From Planctomicrobium sp. (lineage in GTDB: Bacteria > Planctomycetota > Planctomycetia > Planctomycetales > Planctomycetaceae), in assembly GCA_029259835.1 (NCBI GenBank), contig JAJDEL010000446.1, forward strand, positions 1 to 7,172: 7,172 nt of DNA, in the 5' to 3' direction. Made by a program: the position numbers and the translations under genes. Each line of letters begins with the position of its first letter. Position 1 is the stretch's first letter. Under the pieces are notes generated by a model, which was not told the DNA's origin, did not search any database, and saw only the letters and a list, made by a program, of their open reading frames with translations. Below, one piece after another: positions 1 through 5,966 of the stretch.

Positions 1-66
1 CATAGCAACGTAACACAATCCAAAACGATTTTCACATTGAAAACATCTATTGAACAGGAGGAGTGA
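1..66 (+). CDS. possible 3' end of an upstream gene (partial)
   Basis: Frame 1 is the only plus-strand frame without a stop from the left edge; it reads 21 codons ending in the acidic tail SIEQEE and a TGA at 64-66. The other two plus frames stop within the first dozen bases. That fits the C-terminus of a gene entering from the left, but 21 open codons can arise by chance and nothing identifies a family. The sequence AGGAGG at 56-61 falls in its last codons and sits 5 nt before an ATG at 67 that opens only three codons. Confidence 0.25.
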   Translation, partial: HSNVTQSKTIFTLKTSIEQEE

Positions 67-353
67 ATGCGGTCCTGAGGAACTTTGTAAGAGTTTTGTA
101 TAAAACGAGTTGTACATTGTTGAGGACGCAATCATAATAAAGCGAGTTGAACGTACCGGTGCTACCGGAGAACAAACGAGAGATGGCGGTCCATCGGGGT
201 CTCCGATGATCACTGTCCAGATTTTAAACTGACTGAAGACGCGCGTGTTTTTGATTTGAACTTGTTCGGCAGTCATCTTACTTGCGAGGTGAGCTGAAGT
301 TGGTGGTCGTAGAGGTTGATTCGCTCTTAGTCTGTTTAACTGGAGAACACTCA
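67..353. other. gap upstream of the PEP-CTERM gene; leader with possible promoter and hairpins
   Basis: No convincing gene is visible here. A weak sigma-70-like pair is TTGTAC at 110-115 and CATAAT at 133-138, separated by 17 nt; the -10 matches five of six consensus bases and the -35 only three. TACCGG occurs twice at a 9-nt period (154-159 and 163-168). Two mutually exclusive stem-loops follow at 182-208. If the promoter is real, the PEP-CTERM gene has a leader of about 200 nt, which makes the hairpins part of the transcript. This is inference only. Confidence 0.3.
182..208 (+). promoter_or_regulatory. two overlapping, mutually exclusive stem-loops
   Basis: GATGG (182-186) pairs with CCATC (191-195) over a 4-nt loop. 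CATCGG (192-197) pairs with CCGATG (203-208) over a 5-nt loop. Both pairings are perfect and share bases 192-195, so only one can form at a time. The arrangement resembles a switchable leader, but the stems are short and no ligand motif or leader peptide is recognised. Confidence 0.25.
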
Positions 354-905
354 ATGAAGTCCCCATCGTTTATTTTGGTCGCGTTTCTAATCTTACTACC
401 GATCTCACATGCGTCAGCGGACATCATCTACAGTCTTGTAGACAACAGTGGTCCGAATCACACGATTGGGGGTTCGATCACGACAGACGGCACGTTGGGC
501 TTGATCGGGATTTCCAATATCACGGCGTGGTCCGTCGAAGTCACTGGCGATCATATTTTTTCGTTTGACAGTTCCGATGTGGGCGCGAGCGTTCTCGATT
601 TCGGAATTCCCCCAGATGTCACGGCGACACCGACGAGCATTATCATCTCGGGTGCAGGGTCCTTCGGCTTATCGGGAGAGGCAGACCTCAACCCACAGTA
701 CCGCTATGAGTCCGGGAGTTCCAGTTTATTCACACCCTCTCCAGGTAGCATTCTTGAGGCACAATTCATAGGTTCGACGGGTGAGTACTTATTTGCAGGG
801 GTGGCGACTGTCCCCGAGCCGTCATCGATCGCACTGATGGCTCTATCAGCAATTGGGTTGTGCGTTTATCGAACGCGCCGCAAACGAAAACAGACAGCCG
901 CGTAA
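354..905 (+). CDS. PEP-CTERM sorting domain protein, secreted
   Basis: A 183-residue exported protein of unknown function. Residues 5-19 form a hydrophobic signal-peptide core after K2, with an A-S-A cleavage motif at 20-22. The middle (23-150) is rich in Gly, Ser and Thr and predicted beta-rich, with no enzyme motif. The C-terminus has the full tripartite sorting tag: VPEPSS at 153-158, a hydrophobic helix at 159-172 and the basic cluster RRKRK at 175-179. In this family the tag is recognised by an exosortase, which processes the protein at the membrane for delivery to the envelope or extracellular matrix. I chose ATG 354 because GGAG lies 8 nt upstream and the signal peptide starts there; a TTG at 282 would add 24 residues ahead of it. 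No exosortase gene is visible nearby. The gene stands alone and converges with the next one. Confidence 0.87.
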   Translation: MKSPSFILVAFLILLPISHASADIIYSLVDNSGPNHTIGGSITTDGTLGLIGISNITAWSVEVTGDHIFSFDSSDVGASVLDFGIPPDVTATPTSIIISGAGSFGLSGEADLNPQYRYESGSSSLFTPSPGSILEAQFIGSTGEYLFAGVATVPEPSSIALMALSAIGLCVYRTRRKRKQTAA

Positions 906-938
906 TCAACCCGTCTAGTTTACTCATAGCCTCCTTGG

Positions 939-955
939 GCTCGCTGGAGACGAGT
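939..955 (+). terminator. weak terminator-like hairpin after the PEP-CTERM gene
   Basis: GCTCG (939-943) pairs with CGAGT (951-955), including one G-T wobble, over a 7-nt loop. It starts 33 nt after the stop codon and is followed by TTACG rather than a long T-run. It lies in the 148-bp convergent gap, so it could end the plus-strand transcript, but the stem is short. A second weak dyad in the gap, GACAA (1009-1013) with TTGTC (1029-1033), is oriented to serve the minus-strand gene. Confidence 0.3.
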
Positions 956-1053
956 TTACGACAATGAGAAACACATCCACTTTGTCACGTTCTCGGATTA
1001 TCGAAGAAGACAATACCTGTCATAAAATTTGTCGCTGAATGTGAACGTTGAAA

Positions 1054-1887
1054 TTATTCAACCACTACTGCTTCCAGGCCTTCTTCAGCCGGAGGATATT
1101 GTGGGTTCATTGCTTCCAGGGTATTGCAGATAATTTGGCTCACGGCCCAGTTGCGGTACCATTTTTGATCTGCAGGGATCACATGCCACGGCGCATGTTC
1201 CGTCGAGCAGCGGGTTAAGACATCGTTGAACGCACTTCGGTATTCGTCCCACTGTTTTCGCTTTTCAAGATCTGCCAGCGAAAACTTCCAATGCTTTTCT
1301 GGTTCATCGAGTCGCGATTGAAAGCGTTCTTTTTGCTCCTCTTTGGAGATGTGCAGATAGAACTTCAATATCCTGGTACCAGTTTCCGTCAGGTATTCCT
1401 CGAATTGATTGATCTGTTCGTACCGCTGTTCCCAGACGACCTTTGGAGCCAGCTTGTCCACCCGGACGACCAGAACATCTTCGTAGTGCGAACGGTTAAA
1501 GACGTGAATCATTCCTTTCGGTGGCACCGCATGATGCACTCGCCACAAAAAATCGTGCGCGAGTTCACGTTTCGAAGGCGCCTTGAACGAAATGACATGC
1601 ACACCTTGTGGGTTTACACCCTGAAACACTTTGCGTGTCGTGCCATCTTTACCCCCAGCATCCAATGCCTGAAACACAATGAGAAGTTTTTGCCGGTTTT
1701 CAGAGTAAAGCTTTGGCTGAAGCTGCATCATTCGCTTCCGATATTTTTTCAAATCCTCCTCTGCCTCACGGCGACTGTTGTGGAGTTCTTTCCCCTGAGT
1801 CGTGATTTGTGACAGATCGACGGTCTCACCTGGAACGATTTGATGCAACATTGGCACGGCTAAACCTCTTTCTTTTTCAAACGGCAT
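1054..1887 (-). CDS. ppk2: PPK2-family polyphosphate:nucleotide phosphotransferase
   Basis: A cytoplasmic enzyme that transfers phosphate between polyphosphate and nucleotides. The single PPK2 domain spans most of the 277 residues, a normal length for the short one-domain form. Visible motifs are the Walker A loop ALDAGGKDG at 74-82 (K80, D81), NPQGVHVISFKAPS at 92-105, a Walker B-like VFNRSHYED at 129-137, the lid region around 186-203 with R188 and R192, and PWHVIPADQKWYRN at 233-246. SHYEDVLVVRV, rather than the class I type SWYNRAGVE, places it with the subgroup that includes the AMP/ADP-using class III enzymes; the substrate is inferred. No clear ribosome binding site precedes ATG 1887. 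GGAG at 1910-1913 instead serves a 7-codon upstream ORF that overlaps this start. A downstream start at M13 (1851), after AGAGG, is possible and would leave the catalytic domain intact. Confidence 0.93.
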   Translation of the reverse strand: MPFEKERGLAVPMLHQIVPGETVDLSQITTQGKELHNSRREAEEDLKKYRKRMMQLQPKLYSENRQKLLIVFQALDAGGKDGTTRKVFQGVNPQGVHVISFKAPSKRELAHDFLWRVHHAVPPKGMIHVFNRSHYEDVLVVRVDKLAPKVVWEQRYEQINQFEEYLTETGTRILKFYLHISKEEQKERFQSRLDEPEKHWKFSLADLEKRKQWDEYRSAFNDVLTRCSTEHAPWHVIPADQKWYRNWAVSQIICNTLEAMNPQYPPAEEGLEAVVVE

Positions 1888-1900
1888 ACGCAGTTAGCAT
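1877..1900 (-). CDS. candidate 7-codon upstream ORF overlapping the ppk2 start
   Basis: On the minus strand GGAG (1910-1913) lies 9 nt before an ATG at 1898-1900, which opens the frame MLTAYAV and stops with TGA at 1877-1879. The stop is 8 nt inside ppk2, so the two frames overlap by 11 nt. Ribosomes ending here could re-initiate at the ppk2 ATG, which lacks its own well-placed ribosome binding site. The evidence is only spacing and overlap; the peptide is too short to test by composition. Confidence 0.3.
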   Translation of the reverse strand: MLTAYAV

Positions 1901-1981
1901 ATCAAAGAACTCCACTTCTCGCATGTGGTTTTCCTCCAATGGATCACCCTAACCAGTTCTAGAATTGATTCGCCCTGTATC

Positions 1982-2039
1982 AGCCGCCGGGCGCTAGCCC
2001 CCGGTTATCGAGCGTGAATCAGATGCGGGGCAAGCGCCC
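1982..2039. repeat. GC-rich palindromic block, REP-like
   Basis: Two GC-rich stem-loops lie in the divergent gap between ppk2 and the MFS gene. The first is centred on GCTAGC (1993-1998): GGGC (1989-1992) pairs with GCCC (1997-2000), flanked by CCGG on both sides (1987-1990 and 2001-2004). The second pairs GGGC (2028-2031) with GCCC (2036-2039) over the loop AAGC. The block is clearly more GC-rich than its surroundings. It resembles extragenic palindromic repeats that I recall from planctomycete genomes; only one copy is present here, so repeat status is inferred. Confidence 0.45.
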
Positions 2040-2069
2040 AACGGCTCATTTCGGAACAGCCCATTTAAG

Positions 2070-3530
2070 ATGAATCTTCTCATCAACATCATCTCTCGCT
2101 CTACAACTCTCAACGAAATTTGCCGTCGACTTCGAAGGTATCCCAAGATACAACATCTTAGAGCAGCACATTCCTCGAACGGATCAATGGACGACTCAAT
2201 GCCAGAAGAAACACTCCACGAGAATCGATCGGTCTATCAAGATCGCTCTTTCATTGGGATGCTGGTAACGCAATTTCTTGGCGCATTCAACGATAACGTC
2301 TTCAAACAGATCCTGCTGTTTGTTTGCATTGATCTTGCTGCTGGAAAACGGGAAGACAATCTTCAAGGGGTCGCAACGATAGTCTTCGCTGTTCCGTTCA
2401 TTTTACTTTCTGGTTACTGCGGGTACTTCTCAGATAAAAAGAGCAAGCGAGATATTGTGATCACCAGTAAGGTGCTGGAGATTGTTGTCATGGCACTAGG
2501 CGCATTGGCATTCTTGTCAGGGAGCGTGTTTGCCATGATGACTGTTCTCTTTTTCATGGGTGCACAAAGCGCTCTGTTCGGTCCTTCGAAATATGGCATT
2601 CTCCCTGAACTCTTTAAGGATCGCGATTTGCCAAGAGTGAACGGAGCGATCTTGATGACGACGTTCCTGTCGATCATTCTTGCCTTCTGGATTTCTGGTG
2701 AAATTAAAGAATCACTTGATGGCGAACTCTGGAAGGCTTCGGTCATTTGTATCGGAATTGCAGTCGTTGGAACTCTGACCGCGCTGCTTGTCCGGCGGAC
2801 TCCGGTAGCACATCCAGAAATGTCATTTCACATTTCAGCCCTGGCAGTCAAACACGACACCTGGAAAGTGATCCGGAAAGACCGCCGGTTGTTCTGGACT
2901 CTTATTGCCGCATCAGTCTTCTGGACGACCGGCGGTGTTGTTTATCCAAACGCGACGAATGATTTGGGGATTCAACAGTTTGGTTGGGGAGAGGCAGCGA
3001 CCGGACGACTGGCAGCTTGCACGGGAATCGGCATCGCACTTGGGTGTGCCGTTGCTGGTTTTCTCTCACGTAGTAAGTTCGATGGACGACTCGTACGATT
3101 TGGTTCGACGGGCATGTTGATCGGCCTGGTGCTGCTCGCCTTACCTGGCTCGACCCCTGGGACGATTGCTATCGGCTGGCAGGGAGCGGTGCTGGCGCTG
3201 ATTTGGTTAGGATTCTGCGCCGGACTTTTCACAGTGCCGCTGCAAGTCCTGCTTCAAGCAGCAACTCCGCGCGATCATGTGGGTCGAGTGATGGGAGCGA
3301 TGAATCTGGCGAACTGGATCGGTCTCGCCCTTTCCGGAGTTTACTATTCGATCTGGAATCTCATCTTTTCAGGCATGAATGTACACATTCCTTATAACGC
3401 AATGTACGGAGCCGCCGCGTTGTTGATATTGCCTTTGGTGCTTTTCTATCGACCAGAATCCGTCGAGTTGGGTTCGATCAAAGACGAGCACATTTCGGAC
3501 GACAAACCTGAAATGAACAGCAGTCGATGA
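2070..3530 (+). CDS. MFS transporter, LplT / Aas N-domain type (putative lysophospholipid transporter)
   Basis: An inner-membrane carrier of the major facilitator superfamily with about 12 hydrophobic segments between residues 61 and 460. Family marks are QFLGAFNDNVFKQ at 68-80, the loop 2-3 signature GYFSDKKSKRD at 118-128, GPSKYGILPELF at 171-182 followed by RVNG at 189-192, and TVPLQVLLQ at 388-396. These match the LplT branch and the membrane half of Aas-like proteins, which flip lysophospholipids for re-acylation; substrate is inferred from family. No acyltransferase (HxxxxD) or acyl-ligase domain follows, so this is the stand-alone form and the partner enzymes lie elsewhere. ATG 2070 gives 486 residues with a 60-residue basic N-terminal extension and no Shine-Dalgarno sequence. 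ATG 2199 (M44), with TGGAC 7 nt upstream, would give a more typical N-terminus. The C-terminal tail from 461 is charged and cytoplasmic. Confidence 0.88.
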   Translation: MNLLINIISRSTTLNEICRRLRRYPKIQHLRAAHSSNGSMDDSMPEETLHENRSVYQDRSFIGMLVTQFLGAFNDNVFKQILLFVCIDLAAGKREDNLQGVATIVFAVPFILLSGYCGYFSDKKSKRDIVITSKVLEIVVMALGALAFLSGSVFAMMTVLFFMGAQSALFGPSKYGILPELFKDRDLPRVNGAILMTTFLSIILAFWISGEIKESLDGELWKASVICIGIAVVGTLTALLVRRTPVAHPEMSFHISALAVKHDTWKVIRKDRRLFWTLIAASVFWTTGGVVYPNATNDLGIQQFGWGEAATGRLAACTGIGIALGCAVAGFLSRSKFDGRLVRFGSTGMLIGLVLLALPGSTPGTIAIGWQGAVLALIWLGFCAGLFTVPLQVLLQAATPRDHVGRVMGAMNLANWIGLALSGVYYSIWNLIFSGMNVHIPYNAMYGAAALLILPLVLFYRPESVELGSIKDEHISDDKPEMNSSR

Positions 3531-3538
3531 TCTCAATT

Positions 3539-3558
3539 CACCAGGACTTGGTCCTGTG
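3539..3558. terminator. hairpin after the MFS gene, possibly bidirectional
   Basis: CAGGAC (3542-3547) and GTCCTG (3551-3556) form a perfect 6-bp stem over TTG. CA (3539-3540) and TG (3557-3558) can add two more pairs with one bulged C. It begins 11 nt after the MFS stop and ends just before the stop of the small minus-strand ORF. The plus-strand tail is TATTTCTCC, only moderately T-rich, so termination is plausible rather than certain. Confidence 0.45.
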
Positions 3559-3559
3559 A

Positions 3560-3787
3560 CTATTTCTCCTGACCGTTACGAATTGTGTCATCAGCCGCAA
3601 GTTTGACCCCAAATTCGGAAGATTTGCGCAAATCGCCCTGCAATGAGGCTGTTCTTGCAAAGCTGGAGTTGACAAGCGGTGACTGCATCGCAGAATAGAC
3701 TACTGCAGTGTCAATCATATTTTGATGGATCACATAGCTTGACGAGCACGACAACGGAGTGCGGTTTTCGTGTAGGCGATCCATCAT
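3560..3787 (-). CDS. small ORF, hypothetical (doubtful)
   Basis: A 75-codon frame that fills most of the 324-bp gap between the MFS and FHA genes. It starts with a double ATG (3787 and 3784), with CAGG 6 nt upstream, and ends with TAG next to the 3539-3558 hairpin. The product has no signal peptide, no membrane segment and no motif that I recognise. Its C-terminal half is hydrophilic and charged, ending AADDTIRNGQEK. In favour: it has a ribosome-binding-like sequence, no competing gene, and a hairpin at its end. Against: it is short, has no family, and would place its start only 67 bp from the divergent FHA start. If it is not coding, the gap holds nothing else apart from GCCT/AGGC (3793-3804), a 4-bp dyad. 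Confidence 0.27.
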   Translation of the reverse strand: MMDRLHENRTPLSCSSSYVIHQNMIDTAVVYSAMQSPLVNSSFARTASLQGDLRKSSEFGVKLAADDTIRNGQEK

Positions 3788-3854
3788 TTGAAGCCTGACA
3801 AGGCACTACACGGATTCCAGATGACCGTATCACTTCAAAAACTCAATCTTGCTC

Positions 3855-4271
3855 ATGATTGCCAAGTTGATTCCTACTGATGGCTCTGAACCCATTGCGA
3901 TCACTCGGAATCTCACCATCGTTGGACGCAAAAAAAAGCTCTGTGATCTCGTTCTAGAGAGTTCAAGCATCTCTAAAGTTCATTGTGCGATCGCGAAAAC
4001 CGACGGACTTCTTTTCATCCGAGACTTGGGTTCTACCAATGGAACGAAAGTCAACGGTCAACGTGTTTCTCGAGGGGCGTTACTTCCAGGTGATGAAATT
4101 GCATTCGCAAACATGAAGTTTCGAATCCATCTCGGACCCGGGGAAGTGAGCAATACTGAGCAGACTGAACAACTGTTTTCAGTCCCTCAGATTGCCGAAG
4201 AGTCCGGAGAAAATATCGAACTCGTTGGGATCGAAAGTGAAAGCGACCTTCCTCTGCTCTCTGACGATTGA
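3855..4271 (+). CDS. FHA-domain protein, phosphothreonine-binding
   Basis: A 138-residue protein that is essentially one forkhead-associated domain plus an acidic tail. FHA domains bind phosphothreonine peptides and serve Ser/Thr kinase signalling. Numbering from ATG 3855, the core is about residues 3-95. Conserved positions are G24-R25 (IVGRKKK), S40 and H43 in SISKVHC, and DLGSTNGTKVNG at 57-68 with N62. These are the usual phosphate and pThr+3 contacts, so binding ability appears intact. The tail (about 95-138) is rich in Glu, Asp and Ser, contains TEQTEQ, and has no second domain. A TTG at 3849 would add two residues; neither start has a Shine-Dalgarno sequence. No kinase or phosphatase gene is adjacent, so the partner is unknown. 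The gene converges on purB with only 30 bp between the stops. Confidence 0.9.
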   Translation: MIAKLIPTDGSEPIAITRNLTIVGRKKKLCDLVLESSSISKVHCAIAKTDGLLFIRDLGSTNGTKVNGQRVSRGALLPGDEIAFANMKFRIHLGPGEVSNTEQTEQLFSVPQIAEESGENIELVGIESESDLPLLSDD

Positions 4272-4278
4272 GAAGGAA

Positions 4279-4295
4279 GCAACCCGCTCGGTTGC
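4279..4295. terminator. shared hairpin between convergent FHA gene and purB
   Basis: GCAACC (4279-4284) and GGTTGC (4290-4295) form a perfect 6-bp stem over the loop CGCTC. It sits 7 nt after the FHA stop and 6 nt after the purB stop, filling most of the 30-bp gap. On the minus strand the stem is followed by TTCCTTCTC, a pyrimidine-rich tail suited to ending the purB transcript. The plus-strand tail, AGACTGTTA, is poorer. The position suggests a bidirectional terminator. Confidence 0.55.
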
Positions 4296-4301
4296 AGACT
4301 G

Positions 4302-5732
4302 TTAAACCTTCAGTTCTTCCGCGTTGCTCCCGAGTTGGTCTGTGTAGCGATCACGAATTGGTGTGATGACATCTGCGATGAATTCGTCGACTTGCTCTGG
4401 CGCTCTGCCGATGTACTTTCTTGCATCAAGTGCCGCAGCGACATCGACATTCGCAAACGATGGATCACTCTTAAGCCGCTCAATGAGATCGTGCTCGCGT
4501 CCATGTTCTTTTACCTGCTTGTCAGACTCAACACTATGAAGGCGAACCTGTTCGTGGAGTTCCTGGCGATCTCCACCCGCTTTGACGCCGGCCATCAATA
4601 TTTCTTCCGTCGCCATGAACGGCAGAACATCGTTTAACCGTTTCTCAATCACTTTGGGATAAACACGTAAACCATCAGAGACGTTGTGGTAGATCATTAA
4701 GACGGCATCAATCGCTAAGAACGATTGAGGCAACGACAGTCGCCGGTTTGCACTGTCGTCCAGGGTTCGTTCCATCCACTGGACTGCCGCAGTTTGATCT
4801 CCGTTCTGCGCTAAGCTGATTGCAAAGCGAGCGAGGGCACAGATCCGCTCCGATCTCATCGGATTAAATTTGTAGGCCATTGCGGACGATCCAATTTGCT
4901 TGTCCGCCTTCGGTTCTTCGATCTCTTTCCAACTTTGTAAAAGCCGCAAGTCACTGGCGGCCTTGTGTGCCGACTGTCCAACACCGCTGAGCGTCGCCAA
5001 AACTTGCGCGTCCACTTTACGAGAGTAGGTCTGCCCGGTCACCGGATATGTTTGATCGAACCCCATCTTTGCAGAGACTAATTTGTCGAGTTGACGGACC
5101 TTCTCGTGGTCACCTTCAAACAAGCTGAGGAATGTCGCCTGCGTTCCTGTTGTCCCTTTCACACCACGAAAGCGAAGTGTCTCCAGGCGATGTTCGACTT
5201 CCTGTAGGTCGAGAACAAGGTCGTGGCACCACAAAGTCGCCCGCTTGCCAACTGTGGTCGGCTGTGCTGGTTGGAGATGCGTTAAACCGAGGCAAGGCAG
5301 GTCGCGATGTTGCTCAGAAAAACCAGCGAGGGCATCGATTACCTGAACAAGCCGAGTTTGAATCAGCTTCAAGCTGTCGCGAATTTGAATCAGTTCCGAA
5401 TTGTCGGTCACATAACATGATGTCGCACCCAGATGAATAATCCCACCTGCCTGTGGACAAAGATCTTTATAGGTATGCACGTGTGCCATGACATCATGGC
5501 GGACTTCGCGTTCATATTCCGCAGCTTTTTCGAAGTCGATATTCTCAACATTGCTGCGTAGTTCGTCCAACTGAGCATCAGTAATGTTTAGTCCCAACTC
5601 CTGCTGAGATTCCGCGAGGGCCAGCCAAAGCTTTCGCCACGTGCTGTGTTTTGTTTGGGCCGACCAGATGCCGCTCATTTCAGTGGAGGCATATCGAGTA
5701 TTGAGAGGATTTTGATAAATGTCGTGGGACAC
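4302..5732 (-). CDS. purB: adenylosuccinate lyase
   Basis: Catalyses two fumarate-releasing steps of purine synthesis, SAICAR to AICAR and adenylosuccinate to AMP; a cytoplasmic homotetramer of the fumarase/aspartase superfamily. At 476 residues it is longer than many bacterial PurB proteins and near the eukaryotic enzyme. Motifs: [11 protein letters not shown] at 78-88, [15 protein letters not shown] at 97-111, [15 protein letters not shown] at 151-165 with the catalytic H152, [14 protein letters not shown] at 186-199, and the signature loop [11 protein letters not shown] at 281-291 with the catalytic serine (S282/S283). TLDDSANRR at 323-331 and PFMATE at 371-376 follow. These stretches match human ADSL, as I remember it, almost word for word. 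The start is GTG 5732: it keeps the conserved [11 protein letters not shown] segment, which the next ATG (M19) would delete. No good Shine-Dalgarno sequence precedes it. It appears monocistronic, with no other pur gene in the window. Confidence 0.97.
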   Translation of the reverse strand: MSHDIYQNPLNTRYASTEMSGIWSAQTKHSTWRKLWLALAESQQELGLNITDAQLDELRSNVENIDFEKAAEYEREVRHDVMAHVHTYKDLCPQAGGIIHLGATSCYVTDNSELIQIRDSLKLIQTRLVQVIDALAGFSEQHRDLPCLGLTHLQPAQPTTVGKRATLWCHDLVLDLQEVEHRLETLRFRGVKGTTGTQATFLSLFEGDHEKVRQLDKLVSAKMGFDQTYPVTGQTYSRKVDAQVLATLSGVGQSAHKAASDLRLLQSWKEIEEPKADKQIGSSAMAYKFNPMRSERICALARFAISLAQNGDQTAAVQWMERTLDDSANRRLSLPQSFLAIDAVLMIYHNVSDGLRVYPKVIEKRLNDVLPFMATEEILMAGVKAGGDRQELHEQVRLHSVESDKQVKEHGREHDLIERLKSDPSFANVDVAAALDARKYIGRAPEQVDEFIADVITPIRDRYTDQLGSNAEELKV

Positions 5733-5834
5733 GGCGGCAAGCTTTCAAATTCAGAAACACAAACACAACAAGAAATAGCAGGTTGGAGAGAGTTTGGGAG
5801 GAACTTCCCGTTTAAGGCTCCATTTCTCCCATGC

Positions 5835-5844
5835 TCTCGCGAGA
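5835..5844. promoter_or_regulatory. perfect palindrome TCTCGCGAGA, candidate operator
   Basis: A 10-bp self-complementary sequence lying 103 bp upstream of the purB start and 160 bp upstream of the FlgG-like start. Size and place suit a dimeric repressor or activator site. It is a single copy with no known regulator assigned. Confidence 0.3.
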
Positions 5845-5908
5845 TCGAAGATTCCGCAACCAAACAGGCTGAAATTCCCGCATGAAATGTCTCATCTTGC
5901 GGCAGTTT

Positions 5909-5930
5909 CCCGAATTCCGTAAGTTTCGGG
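5909..5930 (+). promoter_or_regulatory. dyad CCCGAA / TTCGGG upstream of the FlgG-like gene
   Basis: CCCGAA (5909-5914) and TTCGGG (5925-5930) are a perfect 6-bp inverted repeat over a 10-nt spacer. It sits 7 bp before the longer inverted repeat at 5938-5964, so the two may act together as operator sites or as consecutive stem-loops in a leader RNA. Confidence 0.3.
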
Positions 5931-5937
5931 GCTGATG

Positions 5938-5964
5938 CGGCTCCAGTGAAGTCACCTGGAGCCG
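5938..5964 (+). promoter_or_regulatory. strong 9-bp inverted repeat in the FlgG-like leader
   Basis: CGGCTCCAG (5938-5946) and CTGGAGCCG (5956-5964) are exact reverse complements over the spacer TGAAGTCAC. The spacer itself has TGA/TCA symmetry, so the DNA dyad is nearly continuous apart from one extra C. It ends 27 nt before the ribosome binding site. There is no T-run, so it is not a standard terminator; an operator or a 5'-UTR stem-loop is more likely. Confidence 0.5.
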
Positions 5965-5966
5965 AA

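Noticed and set aside
1291..1812. A 173-codon open frame on the plus strand opposite ppk2
   Set aside because: It lies entirely within ppk2, whose protein has clear PPK2 motifs; the plus-strand product has no recognisable domain and is an antisense shadow.
1851..1866. TTGGCACGG as a sigma-54 -24 element
   Set aside because: No matching -12 TTGC element at the needed distance, and it falls inside the ppk2 coding sequence.
2070..3530. Fused Aas-type acyltransferase/ligase with the MFS domain
   Set aside because: The protein ends about 25 residues after the last membrane segment, and no HxxxxD acyltransferase motif or AMP-binding domain follows.
5756..5767. AAACAC-AAACAC as a repeat array or CRISPR-like unit
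   Set aside because: Only two copies of six bases with no spacers; a simple-sequence coincidence.
5646..5885. Plus-strand frame crossing the purB start into the divergent gap
   Set aside because: Its first part is antisense to the conserved N-terminus of purB, and the rest lies in the dyad-rich control region; no ribosome binding site or motif.
5920..5937. Sigma-28-like flagellar promoter, TAAGTTT followed by GCTGATG
   Set aside because: The two elements resemble FliA boxes, but the gap is about 4 nt instead of about 11, so the match does not hold.
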